This document shows, in pieces, positions 44,251-53,061 of a DNA stretch of 64,000 nucleotides (position 1 is its first letter; the number at the start of each line of letters is the position of its first letter). A program made the position numbers and the translations under genes. Source of the stretch: Bryobacterales bacterium (lineage in GTDB: Bacteria > Acidobacteriota > Terriglobia > Bryobacterales > Bryobacteraceae); NCBI GenBank assembly GCA_020846745.1, contig JADLDI010000052.1, positions 42,882 through 106,881 on the forward strand. The letters run 5' to 3'. The notes beneath the pieces are model-generated. The model was not told the DNA's origin, did not search any database, and saw only the letters and a program-made list of their open reading frames with translations.

Positions 44251-45686
44251 GCGCATTCAAGCTGGAGTCTCTCGATAAACTCAGGCACCGCATCGCCCGC
44301 AATCCGCAGCACGGCATGCATACCGACGTTATGGTGTATGCTTCGCCCGAGTTACTCGAGCAAATCGAGAAAGACGCTTCCTTGCAGCAGGCCGTCAACG
44401 TGGCAACCCTGCCGGGCATCGTCGGGCCAAGCCTGGCCATGCCGGATATTCACCAGGGCTACGGCTTTCCGATCGGCGGCGTGGCCGCGACGGACTACAA
44501 CTACGGTGTCGTATCACCGGGCGGCGTCGGCTTCGACATCAATTGCGGTGTGCGATTGGCCGCCACCTCGCTCAATCGCGATGACGTGACGCCGCGCCTG
44601 AAAGATCTGGTGAATCAGGTGTTCCGCGATGTGCCGTGCGGCACGGGCGGCGAGGGTAGGGTGAAACTCAACCCCCGGCAACTTGACGGAGTGCTGCAGC
44701 ACGGTGCACGCTGGATGGTCGACCAAGGCTACGGCGAAGAACGCGACCTCGAATTCTCTGAGGAAAGCGGCACGCTGCACGCCGCGGATCCGGGCCGGGT
44801 ATCTGCCCGCGCAAAGGAGCGCGGACAGGCGCAGGTGGCCACCATCGGCAGCGGCAACCACTTTGTCGAGATCCAGTATGTTGAGTCGATCTTGGATGCG
44901 GAAGCCGCGCGGGCGATGAATCTGCACGAAGGGCAAGTCACCGTCATGGTCCACTGCGGGTCGCGCGGATTGGGTCACCAGGTGTGCTCCGATTACGTCG
45001 CGCAGATGGGTGTGGCGATGAGGAAATACGAAATGGCCGTGCCGGACCGCCAGTTAGCTTGTGTGCCGATCAACTCGCCGGAAGGGCAGAGTTATCTATC
45101 CGCCATGAATGCCGCGGCCAACTTCGCGTGGGCTAACCGCCAGGGCATACTGCATTTCCTTCGATCGGCATTTCAGACGATCTTCGGCAAGTCCACACGG
45201 CTCGGCTTGGTGTACGACGTGTGCCATAACATCGCCAAGCGTGAAACCCATTCGGTCGACGGCAGAGATCGCGACCTTCTCGTCCATCGCAAAGGGGCAA
45301 CCCGCGCCTTTGCCGCCGGCCGCCGCGAGTTGCCGCTGTCCTATAAGCACGTGGGCCAGCCCGTGATTATTCCGGGCAGCATGGGAACGGCTTCGTGGTT
45401 GCTCGTCGGCGCCCAGGGCGCTATGGAAGAGACGTTCGGCAGCGTCTGTCACGGTGCGGGACGCAGGCTGAGCCGCGCTGCGGCCAAGAAAGGACGGGAC
45501 GCACGTGAGGAACAGAAGAAGTTACACGACGCGGGCATCGTCGTTCGCAGTGAGTCGCGCGAAGGCATCCTGGAAGAGATACCCGACGCCTATAAAGATG
45601 TTGATGCAGTCATCGAAGTAGTCCACCAGGCCGGGCTCGCGCGAAAGGTTGCTAGGCTGCGGCCGATGGGAGTGATCAAAGGTTGA
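44247..45686 (+). CDS. rtcB: RNA-splicing ligase RtcB
   Basis: 479 residues from the ATG that overlaps the archease stop. It joins 2',3'-cyclic phosphate (or 3'-phosphate) and 5'-OH RNA ends using GTP and Mn. The metal ligands align well with Pyrococcus RtcB: Cys100 (DINCGVRL), His205 (GSGNHFVE), His236 (MVHCGSRGLGH) and His327 (DVCHNIAK), with the guanylylated His402 (SVCHGAGR). The protein ends 1 base from the convergent 985-residue gene. The coupled archease shows the pair acts together in RNA repair or tRNA processing. Confidence 0.97.
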   Translation: MSAFKLESLDKLRHRIARNPQHGMHTDVMVYASPELLEQIEKDASLQQAVNVATLPGIVGPSLAMPDIHQGYGFPIGGVAATDYNYGVVSPGGVGFDINCGVRLAATSLNRDDVTPRLKDLVNQVFRDVPCGTGGEGRVKLNPRQLDGVLQHGARWMVDQGYGEERDLEFSEESGTLHAADPGRVSARAKERGQAQVATIGSGNHFVEIQYVESILDAEAARAMNLHEGQVTVMVHCGSRGLGHQVCSDYVAQMGVAMRKYEMAVPDRQLACVPINSPEGQSYLSAMNAAANFAWANRQGILHFLRSAFQTIFGKSTRLGLVYDVCHNIAKRETHSVDGRDRDLLVHRKGATRAFAAGRRELPLSYKHVGQPVIIPGSMGTASWLLVGAQGAMEETFGSVCHGAGRRLSRAAAKKGRDAREEQKKLHDAGIVVRSESREGILEEIPDAYKDVDAVIEVVHQAGLARKVARLRPMGVIKG

Positions 45687-45687
45687 G

Positions 45688-48645
45688 TTAGGGCACTACA
45701 TATATGAAACGGCCGGAACTCCGATCATTAACAGTAAAGTGAATAACGCCGTCCGCGATCGTCGCGGGCATCTCCGCTCCCCGGCTTCCCGGCTTTTCAC
45801 CTTCCACGTACAGTTTCGCCGTCGACGCAACTCCTTTGATCGGAATAGACACCGCGCCCGGCCCGCGCACCCAGATCTGCGCCACGGCGCCTCCCGCTAT
45901 CCGCCGTGCGCCCGCGATCGGAGCCCAGCCGATCTCCTCCACCTCTTTGCCGGAAAACGTTGTCTGCCGGCCATCGATGGCGATCGCCCGGCAACGATTG
46001 CCGGCAAAACCCTCCAGCGCTCCGTCGCTACCGATGCGAAAGGTCACTGCTCCCTGGCCGTCATACGTAACGCGGTGGGAACCCACATTGAAATCGCGTA
46101 GCCGGACGCTATCCGATGGAGGTGGATGAGCAGCCATCGCCTGCCTGTCCTTTTCGGCGTTCCGCGAAAAGCCGCCTGCCCACGACTCTTCCAGGTTGCG
46201 CAAGTGGGGCGCGACGGTAATGGCTCCATTCGTGAAGCGCGTTGCGAGATAGGTCCCCGTGCGCGAGATCCGCTCTGTGTTGGATGAGCCAGGGTACGCG
46301 CCCAGCGCGTCCAGGACTTCGAACCAGTTTCTGGTGTCGTAGCCAAGGCTTTGTGCCTGGTCGTCGCGCGGCCGGTAGCCGAGAAATGTGGCGGTCCCGC
46401 CGCCCCTGGATGCTCTGTGGGTGCCGACAGCCGTCTCCTTTACGGTAGCTGCCACCGTCACACCCATTCGGGGAGTTACCGGATAGATATGGTCCGGCAA
46501 CAGATCGGTGAGGATGATCTGGGAAGTTACCGCAGCGAGCACACCGCTAAAGCGCACTTGCGCTCCAGTGGCGATTAGGCCTTCAGATTGATCCGGCGTA
46601 TAATCCACTCCAAACAGTTCCTGCCAGATGGACAGAGCGGCACCGCCTTCAGCCGTTAGCACGGGCGGCGGTCCTGACCAGACAAGCCGTCCGCCCCGAT
46701 TCACAAACTCGCGCATCAGACTTAGTAACCGCGACGATGGAAATGGCTCAAACGTCGCCGCCAATGTCGTGAATCGCCGGCCCGCCATTTCAATCGCCCC
46801 GTCCACTACTTTGCCGCGCTCCAGCAGCTTCGCCGCCGTTACGTAGTTCGCATACCCATACTGTGTCATCCAACTACCAAACCGCTCCTCCACCGCAACC
46901 AGGTCCATCGGGTACAGCATCAGAACACTTACATCCCGATGCTCCATGTCCTGCACTGCGCCATGAATGGCTGCATTGCCGGCGCCATAGAAAGCCGGTG
47001 GCCCATCTCCGTAAGCGATCACCAGGTTCATGCGCTGGTTGCTGATAACATCGGGCATTCCCCAATGTGCGCCGTAAGCGTTGGGAACCTCATTCAGGAT
47101 GCCGATTGAAGCCGCCATAGCGAGGGCGTAATAATTACGATCGAGCCACCCTCCTTCGGTATGATCGCTCCCGTTTCCCGTCAGGAAGTCGCCCCATTTG
47201 AAATAGTCGTAACACGCTGTGGCTGCCTGCTGAACCGTGTTCGACCACACGAAGTTAGACGTGTACTCGTACTTGTAAGGATTTGGGTTACGCCGGCCAA
47301 CTTCCCAATAATCGATCGTCGGGCTTTGCGCCCATGTAGCGTGATACCGGGCATCCAGCCTGTGTCCTACCTTCCGCTCGGCATACTGCTTGGCCGCGGT
47401 GAAAAGGTCAACCACGCCGTCCTGCAGCAAATGGTAGTACCGCGCTCGGAACAGTGCGGTGCGCCGAACATCTTCCGGAGAAGATCCGAATACGTGCATA
47501 ATCCCGCGCTTCGCCGAAAGATCGGTCGCGGTATCTTCCTGGCCGTACGCAAAGTAGATCATGTACGGCGCCAAGTCCCTGTACTCCGGCCCGTATAACT
47601 CCGCGTAACGGTGCGACAGACCATCGCTTACGTATCGCAGTGCGAATTCGCCATGGTCGTGATGGCGAAAGTAAACCCAATCGCCTTGGATATGCATTTC
47701 ATCGGAGTAGAGGCCCTGTAAGTTGACACCCGCCGCCAGGTAGCGATCGACGAGATTCTCCAGGAACCGTAATGCGTTCGGGCTGAAATAGTCCATCTCG
47801 GGCGTTCTGTATTCCTGTACGACAAGAACTTTGTCCAGTCCGCTTTGCGCCAGGCTCCCGGTTCCGTGGACGCGAATCCGCTGCGCCTGAAAGTCTCCGT
47901 TCTTCACCACCAATCCTTCATAGACTTCAACCGTCACCCCGGTCTTGATTTCCACAATCGACTTTGGATCAACTACTCGATAGGGAGTTCCCCCAAGCGC
48001 CCGCTCCGTGAAGGCGAACGCGCGAATCCTATCCGGTGCGATATCCACCGGACCTTTATTGTTCACCCAGCGCCGCTGCCGCCACAGTTCAACGCTGAAC
48101 GCCCCCGTAACCGGATCGCGTACCCCTTCGCGGTAATGAAACCAACGGCCGGATTCGCCGGTCGCCTTGACATAGCTTGGCCCGGTCTCAAGCGGCGTCA
48201 ACAAACTAAGTTCGAGACCGAGGTTGTAGCGGGCCGCGAACCGGCTGATCGCCGCGATCTTTTGTATGTATTCATCCGAGTCCGGCATCAGCCGCCGCGG
48301 CGTATCCTGGCCTGGCCGGTACTGCTTAAAAAACTGGTCGAAAGCAATCTTGATGCGCCGTTGCCCCGCCCGCTGCGCCCGTTCGCAGATCTGCTGCAAG
48401 CTGTCGTTCATCGGCGCATGGGTCAAAGCAAGATTGAGCACGCGGCTAGGGTCCGCTGCCATGATTTCCAGTTCTTCGTCCGTGGTGAGGATGATCGTCG
48501 GGTCGTCAATCCTATACGCCCACGCACCCGGAAAATTCAGCAGTTCGCCCTTGTACACCCGCTCCGGCGCCTGCCCAAACGCCGCCATGGCCAGCAGCAT
48601 ATACAGAGCGGCTGAACTCTTACGCCGAATCACAGCAATTAGCAT
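45688..48645 (-). CDS. 985-residue secreted protein, putative multidomain glycoside hydrolase
   Basis: It has a signal peptide (MLIAVIRRKSSAALYMLLAMAAFG). The N-terminal half is barrel-like: QRRIKIAFDQFFKQYRPG, YNLGLELSLLTPLETG, then LENLVDRYLAAGVNLQGLYSDEMHIQGDW, where the Glu of SDEMH is a plausible acid/base. KVGHRLDARYHATWAQSPTID and FVWSNTVQQAATACYDYFKWGDFLTGNGSDH follow. The middle (about 600-720) has SLMREFVNRGGRLVWSGPPPVL, as in the amidotransferase-like domain of GH42-type enzymes. The end is beta-rich with SIPIKGVASTAKLYVEG. I recognise no named family. It is conserved in style with secreted enzymes of Acidobacteria. Confidence 0.6.
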   Translation of the reverse strand: MLIAVIRRKSSAALYMLLAMAAFGQAPERVYKGELLNFPGAWAYRIDDPTIILTTDEELEIMAADPSRVLNLALTHAPMNDSLQQICERAQRAGQRRIKIAFDQFFKQYRPGQDTPRRLMPDSDEYIQKIAAISRFAARYNLGLELSLLTPLETGPSYVKATGESGRWFHYREGVRDPVTGAFSVELWRQRRWVNNKGPVDIAPDRIRAFAFTERALGGTPYRVVDPKSIVEIKTGVTVEVYEGLVVKNGDFQAQRIRVHGTGSLAQSGLDKVLVVQEYRTPEMDYFSPNALRFLENLVDRYLAAGVNLQGLYSDEMHIQGDWVYFRHHDHGEFALRYVSDGLSHRYAELYGPEYRDLAPYMIYFAYGQEDTATDLSAKRGIMHVFGSSPEDVRRTALFRARYYHLLQDGVVDLFTAAKQYAERKVGHRLDARYHATWAQSPTIDYWEVGRRNPNPYKYEYTSNFVWSNTVQQAATACYDYFKWGDFLTGNGSDHTEGGWLDRNYYALAMAASIGILNEVPNAYGAHWGMPDVISNQRMNLVIAYGDGPPAFYGAGNAAIHGAVQDMEHRDVSVLMLYPMDLVAVEERFGSWMTQYGYANYVTAAKLLERGKVVDGAIEMAGRRFTTLAATFEPFPSSRLLSLMREFVNRGGRLVWSGPPPVLTAEGGAALSIWQELFGVDYTPDQSEGLIATGAQVRFSGVLAAVTSQIILTDLLPDHIYPVTPRMGVTVAATVKETAVGTHRASRGGGTATFLGYRPRDDQAQSLGYDTRNWFEVLDALGAYPGSSNTERISRTGTYLATRFTNGAITVAPHLRNLEESWAGGFSRNAEKDRQAMAAHPPPSDSVRLRDFNVGSHRVTYDGQGAVTFRIGSDGALEGFAGNRCRAIAIDGRQTTFSGKEVEEIGWAPIAGARRIAGGAVAQIWVRGPGAVSIPIKGVASTAKLYVEGEKPGSRGAEMPATIADGVIHFTVNDRSSGRFIYVVP

Positions 48646-48824
48646 CGTGCGCCAGAATACCAGATTTCAGCATCTGTAAGCCTTCTAGTCGCACTCTTCC
48701 ACTTACCAGCCACCCTGACGCTGACCCCGAGCCACCCGCGTCCGCCTGCCCTGCGCTTCATCGGTGCCAACGCATTCTCAACTTCGCCCGTGGTCGTGAA
48801 GTAAAGTGAAAGCTCGCTGCACGA
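48646..48824. other. 179-base spacer, nothing recognised
   Basis: It should contain the promoter of the 985-residue gene. No hairpin with a T-run and no repeat were seen. Confidence 0.4.
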
Positions 48825-49475
48825 TCACTTAGCTCGCATCGCGGCTTTCGCTTTCGATACCAAACTATCGGCCGATGTTCGGTAGTACCGGTAAGTCGCC
48901 TTCAGGAACCGCTCCACTTTGTACTTCTGCTTCGCCTTGGCAACGAAATCGTAATCCTGCCACCATACGGAACGATCCTCCGTAAACGAGCAGGAGTTCA
49001 TTACGCGTTGACGCATGAAGATAGTTCCCTGAACAACGCACTCGGAAATGTGAATCAAACCCTCACCCGCTTCCATGTCTGGAACCAGCAGGTCGTCCGG
49101 ATGGTTTGCGATCGGCTCAATGCCACCCCAAAGAAGATCCACCGCGGGATTTTGATTCAAGTATGCAACGTGGTCGGCCAAGTGAGTAGGCAGATACTCG
49201 TCGTCGCTGTCCAGAAACGCGAGATACCCGCCTCGTGCGTGTCGCAAGCCCCTGTTGAGCGCGGCGCCTTGTCCGCGATTCGGTTGCGACAGCACCACCA
49301 CCTGTGAGTTTGACGAAATCTTCGCGAGAACCTCGGCCGTGTTATCAGTGCTGCCGTCGTCCACAATGATGTGTTCCCAGTTCGTGTAGGTCTGTTCGAG
49401 CACAGATGCGTGCGCACGTGCGAGTGTCTGGGCTGAATTATAAGTAGGCGTTACCACCGACACGAGCGCCGCCAT
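48825..49475 (-). CDS. GT2 family glycosyltransferase
   Basis: 216 residues from ATG 49475 (a GTG 18 bases upstream is possible). VVTPTYNSAQTLARAHASVLEQTY, IIVDDGSTDNT, NRGQGAALNRGLRHARGGYLAFLDSDDEY (DxD) and a late WWQDYDF acceptor motif define a compact GT-A enzyme. It is shorter than the usual 250-300 residues at the C-terminus. It stands alone between the 985-residue gene and the oxidoreductase operon, and its acceptor is unknown. Confidence 0.85.
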   Translation of the reverse strand: MAALVSVVTPTYNSAQTLARAHASVLEQTYTNWEHIIVDDGSTDNTAEVLAKISSNSQVVVLSQPNRGQGAALNRGLRHARGGYLAFLDSDDEYLPTHLADHVAYLNQNPAVDLLWGGIEPIANHPDDLLVPDMEAGEGLIHISECVVQGTIFMRQRVMNSCSFTEDRSVWWQDYDFVAKAKQKYKVERFLKATYRYYRTSADSLVSKAKAAMRAK

Positions 49476-49646
49476 GGGCTTTGATCGTACCACGCGGCCA
49501 AGTCTGGGAACGGTGCGTTGATAGTAACAGGAGGAACGTATTCAACCCATCCGGCGTTCGATTCAACTCAGACACAATCCAGCATCCCATCCGCACCATC
49601 CCATCCACCAAGGTCCATCCCCAACGGAGCCTCATCGAATCGCTAA

Positions 49647-49674
49647 TCAAGAAAAGGGCCGCACAAGGCGGCCC
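49647..49674 (-). terminator. rho-independent terminator of the 2-oxoacid:ferredoxin oxidoreductase operon
   Basis: On the minus strand a perfect 7-bp stem GGGCCGC/GCGGCCC with a 5-base loop (49656-49674) is followed by TTTTCTTGATT. It lies about 40 bases after the last operon gene (stop at 49713). Confidence 0.8.
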
Positions 49675-49712
49675 GGTGTGCCCGAGTGCACAAACCTGGA
49701 CGGCGGCTTGGT

Positions 49713-50117
49713 TCAGCCCGAAAAACCGTCGCTCGGAAATGATAGCGCGCCTTCGCGGACCGCTACATCGCCCACTGCCTTAAGTATCGCGTTTTGGGCC
49801 GCTTCGTTGTCCATCCCGCGAATATCCACATGCAAGATGTGGTGGCGCGGCACCCCGCTTTGCGCAATCACGTCCCCGAAATACACCGCCTGCGTCGCCG
49901 CATCGCAGCCGCCCACTACCAGGAACGTATCCCGATCCGCGATCTTCAGTAAGTCGCGTATGATCTCGTTTCCGCCGGGACCGCATAGTTGAGGATGCAT
50001 GATCGCGTATTTCACGTCCAGATCCCCATCCAACTCGGCTGGAAGCGTATTCATGTCGATCAACTCCGGCTTCAGCTTCATGTTATGGCAACCGCACAAC
50101 ACAATCTTGATCTTCAT
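49713..50117 (-). CDS. small HdrA N-terminus-like iron-sulfur protein
   Basis: 134 residues. The pattern VLCGCHN (Cys8, Cys10), HPQLCGPGG (Cys45) and VVGGCDAATQAVYF (Cys71) follows the order of the N-terminal domain of heterodisulfide reductase subunit HdrA (CxCG..., C.d.g, aaCs...), which binds a [4Fe-4S] cluster. There is no FAD or further ferredoxin domain, so it is that domain alone. It is the last gene of the oxidoreductase operon, 13 bases after the gamma subunit and before a terminator. It may carry electrons for, or sense the state of, the ferredoxin oxidoreductase. The HdrA resemblance is by motif only. Confidence 0.6.
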   Translation of the reverse strand: MKIKIVLCGCHNMKLKPELIDMNTLPAELDGDLDVKYAIMHPQLCGPGGNEIIRDLLKIADRDTFLVVGGCDAATQAVYFGDVIAQSGVPRHHILHVDIRGMDNEAAQNAILKAVGDVAVREGALSFPSDGFSG

Positions 50118-50130
50118 GTTAGTACCTTTC

Positions 50131-50733
50131 CTACTCCACTACCGCTTCCGCGACTGTTAGAAGGTCCTCATGGGAGATTTGTTCGGCTTTGAGGCCGTAC
50201 TCGTATCCCGTGTCGAACGCTTTCATGTTTAGCTCTCGTGCCGCCGCGGGAACCGATTCCGCAATGGCGCGCTTGTAAGCTTCGACCGGCATTATGTCGG
50301 TTTTGGATGCCAGAAATCCCAACATCACGATATTGGTGACGATGCGCTTACCCAGCTCTTCCGCCAACCTTGTTGCCGGAATGCCGTAAACCCGCGCCGA
50401 ATCCGGCAGTTCTTCCAACCGGACCAGATCCTGTTCCACCAAAAGCAAACCATCTCCGGCTAACTCCGGTACAAACTTGGAAAGCGCTTCCTGCGACATC
50501 ACCACCAGCACATTCAACTTGGTGGTGTACGGGTAAAGTACGGGCTCGTCCGATAGCACCAAAGCCGCGCTGGATGCCCCGCCACGAGCCTCCGGACCGT
50601 AGTTCTGCGTCAGTGTCGCGTAACCGCCCGCCTGGATCGAAGCGGCCTTACCTACAATGTTCGCCGCCAGGATCACGCCTTGTCCGCCGAATCCGGCAAT
50701 GCGGATTTCCGTCAGTTTCGTATTCAGGCTCAT
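50131..50733 (-). CDS. 2-oxoacid:ferredoxin oxidoreductase, gamma subunit (KorC-type)
   Basis: 200 residues from the ATG overlapping the beta-subunit stop (ATGA). IRIAGFGGQGVILAANIVGKAA and NYGPEARGGASSAALVLSDEPV are the two signature stretches of the catalytic gamma domain of pyruvate/2-oxoglutarate:ferredoxin oxidoreductases. It works with the alpha, beta and ferredoxin subunits encoded directly upstream. Four-subunit enzymes like this decarboxylate a 2-oxoacid to acyl-CoA and reduce ferredoxin. 2-Oxoglutarate is the likeliest substrate given the Kor-like order, but this is not certain. Confidence 0.92.
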   Translation of the reverse strand: MSLNTKLTEIRIAGFGGQGVILAANIVGKAASIQAGGYATLTQNYGPEARGGASSAALVLSDEPVLYPYTTKLNVLVVMSQEALSKFVPELAGDGLLLVEQDLVRLEELPDSARVYGIPATRLAEELGKRIVTNIVMLGFLASKTDIMPVEAYKRAIAESVPAAARELNMKAFDTGYEYGLKAEQISHEDLLTVAEAVVE

Positions 50734-51599
50734 ACCAATACTCCGTCTTCGAACTTCGGCGCGCGATACTTCGGCCCGAGCTTCGACTCGTAATACTCGC
50801 GGAGAGTGCGTGCGTATTCCGGCCGGTCCCGATCCACGAACTTCCCGCAAATGATCTCGCCCACCTTGTCCATTGCCAGGTCATCCAGCGGAGCGTCCGG
50901 TTTGATCTTCGAGTGCTCTTTGTAAAACTTCACCGACTCGCAACCATCGCCCATCCCGTTGCGCCGCTGGTAAAGTGTCGGGCACTGCGAGATCACCTCC
51001 AGGAATCCGAACCCGCTCTTACGCAGCAGTTCGAGCATCGCGCGCTCCATCTGCTTCACGTGATAGGTGGTCCACCGTGCGACATACGAGGCACCCGCCG
51101 CATCCAGTAGTTTCGGAATGTTCAGGTCCGGCTCGAACGTCCCATACGGAGACGTCGAAGTGTTCGCTGTTTCCGGTGTCGTCGGAGCGCTCTGCCCGCC
51201 CGTCATCGCGTACACCAGGTTGTTGACGCAGATCACCTTGATGTCCAGATTGCGGCGCGCGGAGTGAATCAGGTGGTTTCCGCCGATCGCCGTCAAATCG
51301 CCGTCACCGGAATAAACGACAACCGTCAGTTCCGGATTGGCGAGCTTCAACCCGGTTGCGAACGGGATCGCGCGGCCGTGCGTCGTGTGGAACGAGTCGA
51401 AACTGACGTATCCCGCCACACGGCCCGAGCAACCGATACCACTGACCACAACCACTTTGTTCGGGTCCAGCCCGGAATCGATCACCGCGCGCGCAAACGC
51501 GTTTACGGTGGTGCCGATGCCGCAGCCAGGACACCAGATGTGCGGAACGCGTTCGCTCCGCAGGAATTGTTCAACAGGATTGGCTACTAGCGCGGTCAT
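50730..51599 (-). CDS. 2-oxoacid:ferredoxin oxidoreductase, beta subunit (TPP-binding)
   Basis: 289 residues. The TPP/Mg motif is VVVYSGDGDLTAIGGNHLIHSARRNLDIKVICVNNLVYAMTGGQ (GDG...N). The N-terminal HIWCPGCGIG supplies the CPGCG cysteines common to this subunit, and GIGCSGR follows. It forms the thiamine half-site with the alpha subunit. Both ends overlap their neighbours by 4 bases (ATGA), the mark of a tightly coupled operon. Confidence 0.94.
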   Translation of the reverse strand: MTALVANPVEQFLRSERVPHIWCPGCGIGTTVNAFARAVIDSGLDPNKVVVVSGIGCSGRVAGYVSFDSFHTTHGRAIPFATGLKLANPELTVVVYSGDGDLTAIGGNHLIHSARRNLDIKVICVNNLVYAMTGGQSAPTTPETANTSTSPYGTFEPDLNIPKLLDAAGASYVARWTTYHVKQMERAMLELLRKSGFGFLEVISQCPTLYQRRNGMGDGCESVKFYKEHSKIKPDAPLDDLAMDKVGEIICGKFVDRDRPEYARTLREYYESKLGPKYRAPKFEDGVLV

Positions 51600-52744
51600 G
51601 CCCGTGCCCCCTCTTCGATCGCTTTCAGAATCTGTTCCGGCTTGTGAACGCCGCCGCCGGCGTGAGTCACGCCGATCACCTTCGCGTTTCCGCCGGCCAG
51701 ACGTTCCACTTCCAGCGCAATTTGCCCCAGGTTTAGCTCGGGCACGATAATCGCACGGACTTTCCGCGCAAGTTCACGCACCTTGGTCTCCGGGAATGGC
51801 CACACTGTGATCAGCCGCAAACGGCCAACCTTCAGTCCCTTTTCTCTCGCCAGCAGCACGGCGCGTTGTGCGACTCGAGACGTGATTCCGTACGAAACCA
51901 CCGCAATGTCCGCATCTTCCAGATCCGCCTCTTCCCATTCAGCGATCTCTTCCGCTGCCCGGGCGATCTTGTCATGCAACCGCCTGACCAGTTTCTCCTG
52001 CGAGTTCACCGTAAGATCCGGATAGCCGCGTTCGTTGTGCGTAAGTCCGGTGACGTGGATGCTCTGCCCTTCCCCCGCATGTTGCATGGGCGGTACCAGG
52101 TCCTCGTCCGGCTCGAACAGCTTGTGACTAGGGTTGCGACGCCGCGGAGTGACTTCGATTTCTTCAGCCGCCGGGATCACGACCTTCTCCGTCATGTGAC
52201 CGACGCACTCGTCCATCATGAACATCACAGGATTGCGGTACTTCTCTGCAAGGTTGAATGCTTTTATCGTCAAATCGAAGCATTCCTGCGGAGAATTCGG
52301 ACACAAGGCGATGATCGGATAGTCACCGTGCGAGCCCCACTTTGCCTGCATCATGTCGCCCTGGGCCGGCAGGGTCGGCAGACCGGTCGAAGGTCCCGCG
52401 CGCTGCACATCCACGAACACGCACGGCGTTTCTGTCATGGCCGCATAGCCGATGTGTTCCATCATTAGTGAAAAGCCGGGACCCGACGTCACGGTGAACG
52501 CCTTCGCCCCCGCCCATACCGCACCCTGCAGCGTAATCGACGCGGCGAGTTCGTCTTCCATTTGGATGAACGTTCCGCCCGTCTGCGGAGCCCGGGATGC
52601 GTATCTTTCCACAATTTCTGTGGAAGGCGTGATGGGGTACCCTGAGGCAAATCGCGCACCTGCCGCGATCGCACCCTCACAACAAGCGGCGTCCCCATTC
52701 ATGAAATGGACGCCGGTTAATACTCCATGCGGTGCCGCTTTCAT
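51596..52744 (-). CDS. 2-oxoacid:ferredoxin oxidoreductase, alpha subunit (KorA-type)
   Basis: 382 residues. It has GDAACCEGAIAAGARFASGYPITPSTEI at the N-terminus, IQMEDELAASITLQGAVWAGAKAFTVTSGPGFSLMMEHIGYA, DVQRAGPSTGLPT and the C-terminal VVSYGITSRVAQRAV segment, all typical of the pyrimidine-binding and transketolase-like domains of KorA. It overlaps the ferredoxin and beta genes by 4 bases each. It gives the cell a low-potential, ferredoxin-linked alternative to the 2-oxoacid dehydrogenase complex. Confidence 0.94.
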   Translation of the reverse strand: MKAAPHGVLTGVHFMNGDAACCEGAIAAGARFASGYPITPSTEIVERYASRAPQTGGTFIQMEDELAASITLQGAVWAGAKAFTVTSGPGFSLMMEHIGYAAMTETPCVFVDVQRAGPSTGLPTLPAQGDMMQAKWGSHGDYPIIALCPNSPQECFDLTIKAFNLAEKYRNPVMFMMDECVGHMTEKVVIPAAEEIEVTPRRRNPSHKLFEPDEDLVPPMQHAGEGQSIHVTGLTHNERGYPDLTVNSQEKLVRRLHDKIARAAEEIAEWEEADLEDADIAVVSYGITSRVAQRAVLLAREKGLKVGRLRLITVWPFPETKVRELARKVRAIIVPELNLGQIALEVERLAGGNAKVIGVTHAGGGVHKPEQILKAIEEGARA

Positions 52745-52986
52745 TGTTTTGGAGCCTCCTTGGGGGCCGCTGGAGCATTCTTAAACCCGTAGATCGCAAA
52801 GTCCGGGCAATACATCCCGCAGAGGTCGCAACCCGAACATTTTTCGGCATTTGCGACGTACGGAGGGTGATATCCTTTGGCGTTAAAAGCGTTAGATAAA
52901 GCCAGCACGTGCGTAGGGCAGAATTCTACACAGATGGAACAACCTTTACAACGTTCGACAGTGATATGGACGGCGCCTTTCGGCAT
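52741..52986 (-). CDS. 2-oxoacid:ferredoxin oxidoreductase, ferredoxin subunit (KorD-type)
   Basis: 81 residues. The start is fixed by GGGAGG just before the ATG ending at 52986; the longer frame upstream overlaps the divergent DUF763 gene. Two clusters are bound: Cys13-x2-Cys16-x2-Cys19-x3-Cys23-Pro and Cys50-x2-Cys53-x2-Cys56-x3-Cys60-Pro, a 2[4Fe-4S] ferredoxin. It is the first gene of the operon, so the promoter lies in the 75 bases shared with DUF763. Confidence 0.93.
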   Translation of the reverse strand: MPKGAVHITVERCKGCSICVEFCPTHVLALSNAFNAKGYHPPYVANAEKCSGCDLCGMYCPDFAIYGFKNAPAAPKEAPKQ

Positions 52987-53061
52987 GTCGCACCTCCCAG
53001 TGCGTGAACCGAAACTGCAATCGCGAGTCCACTTTTCTGCGATCATGAAAACAGAACCGCC

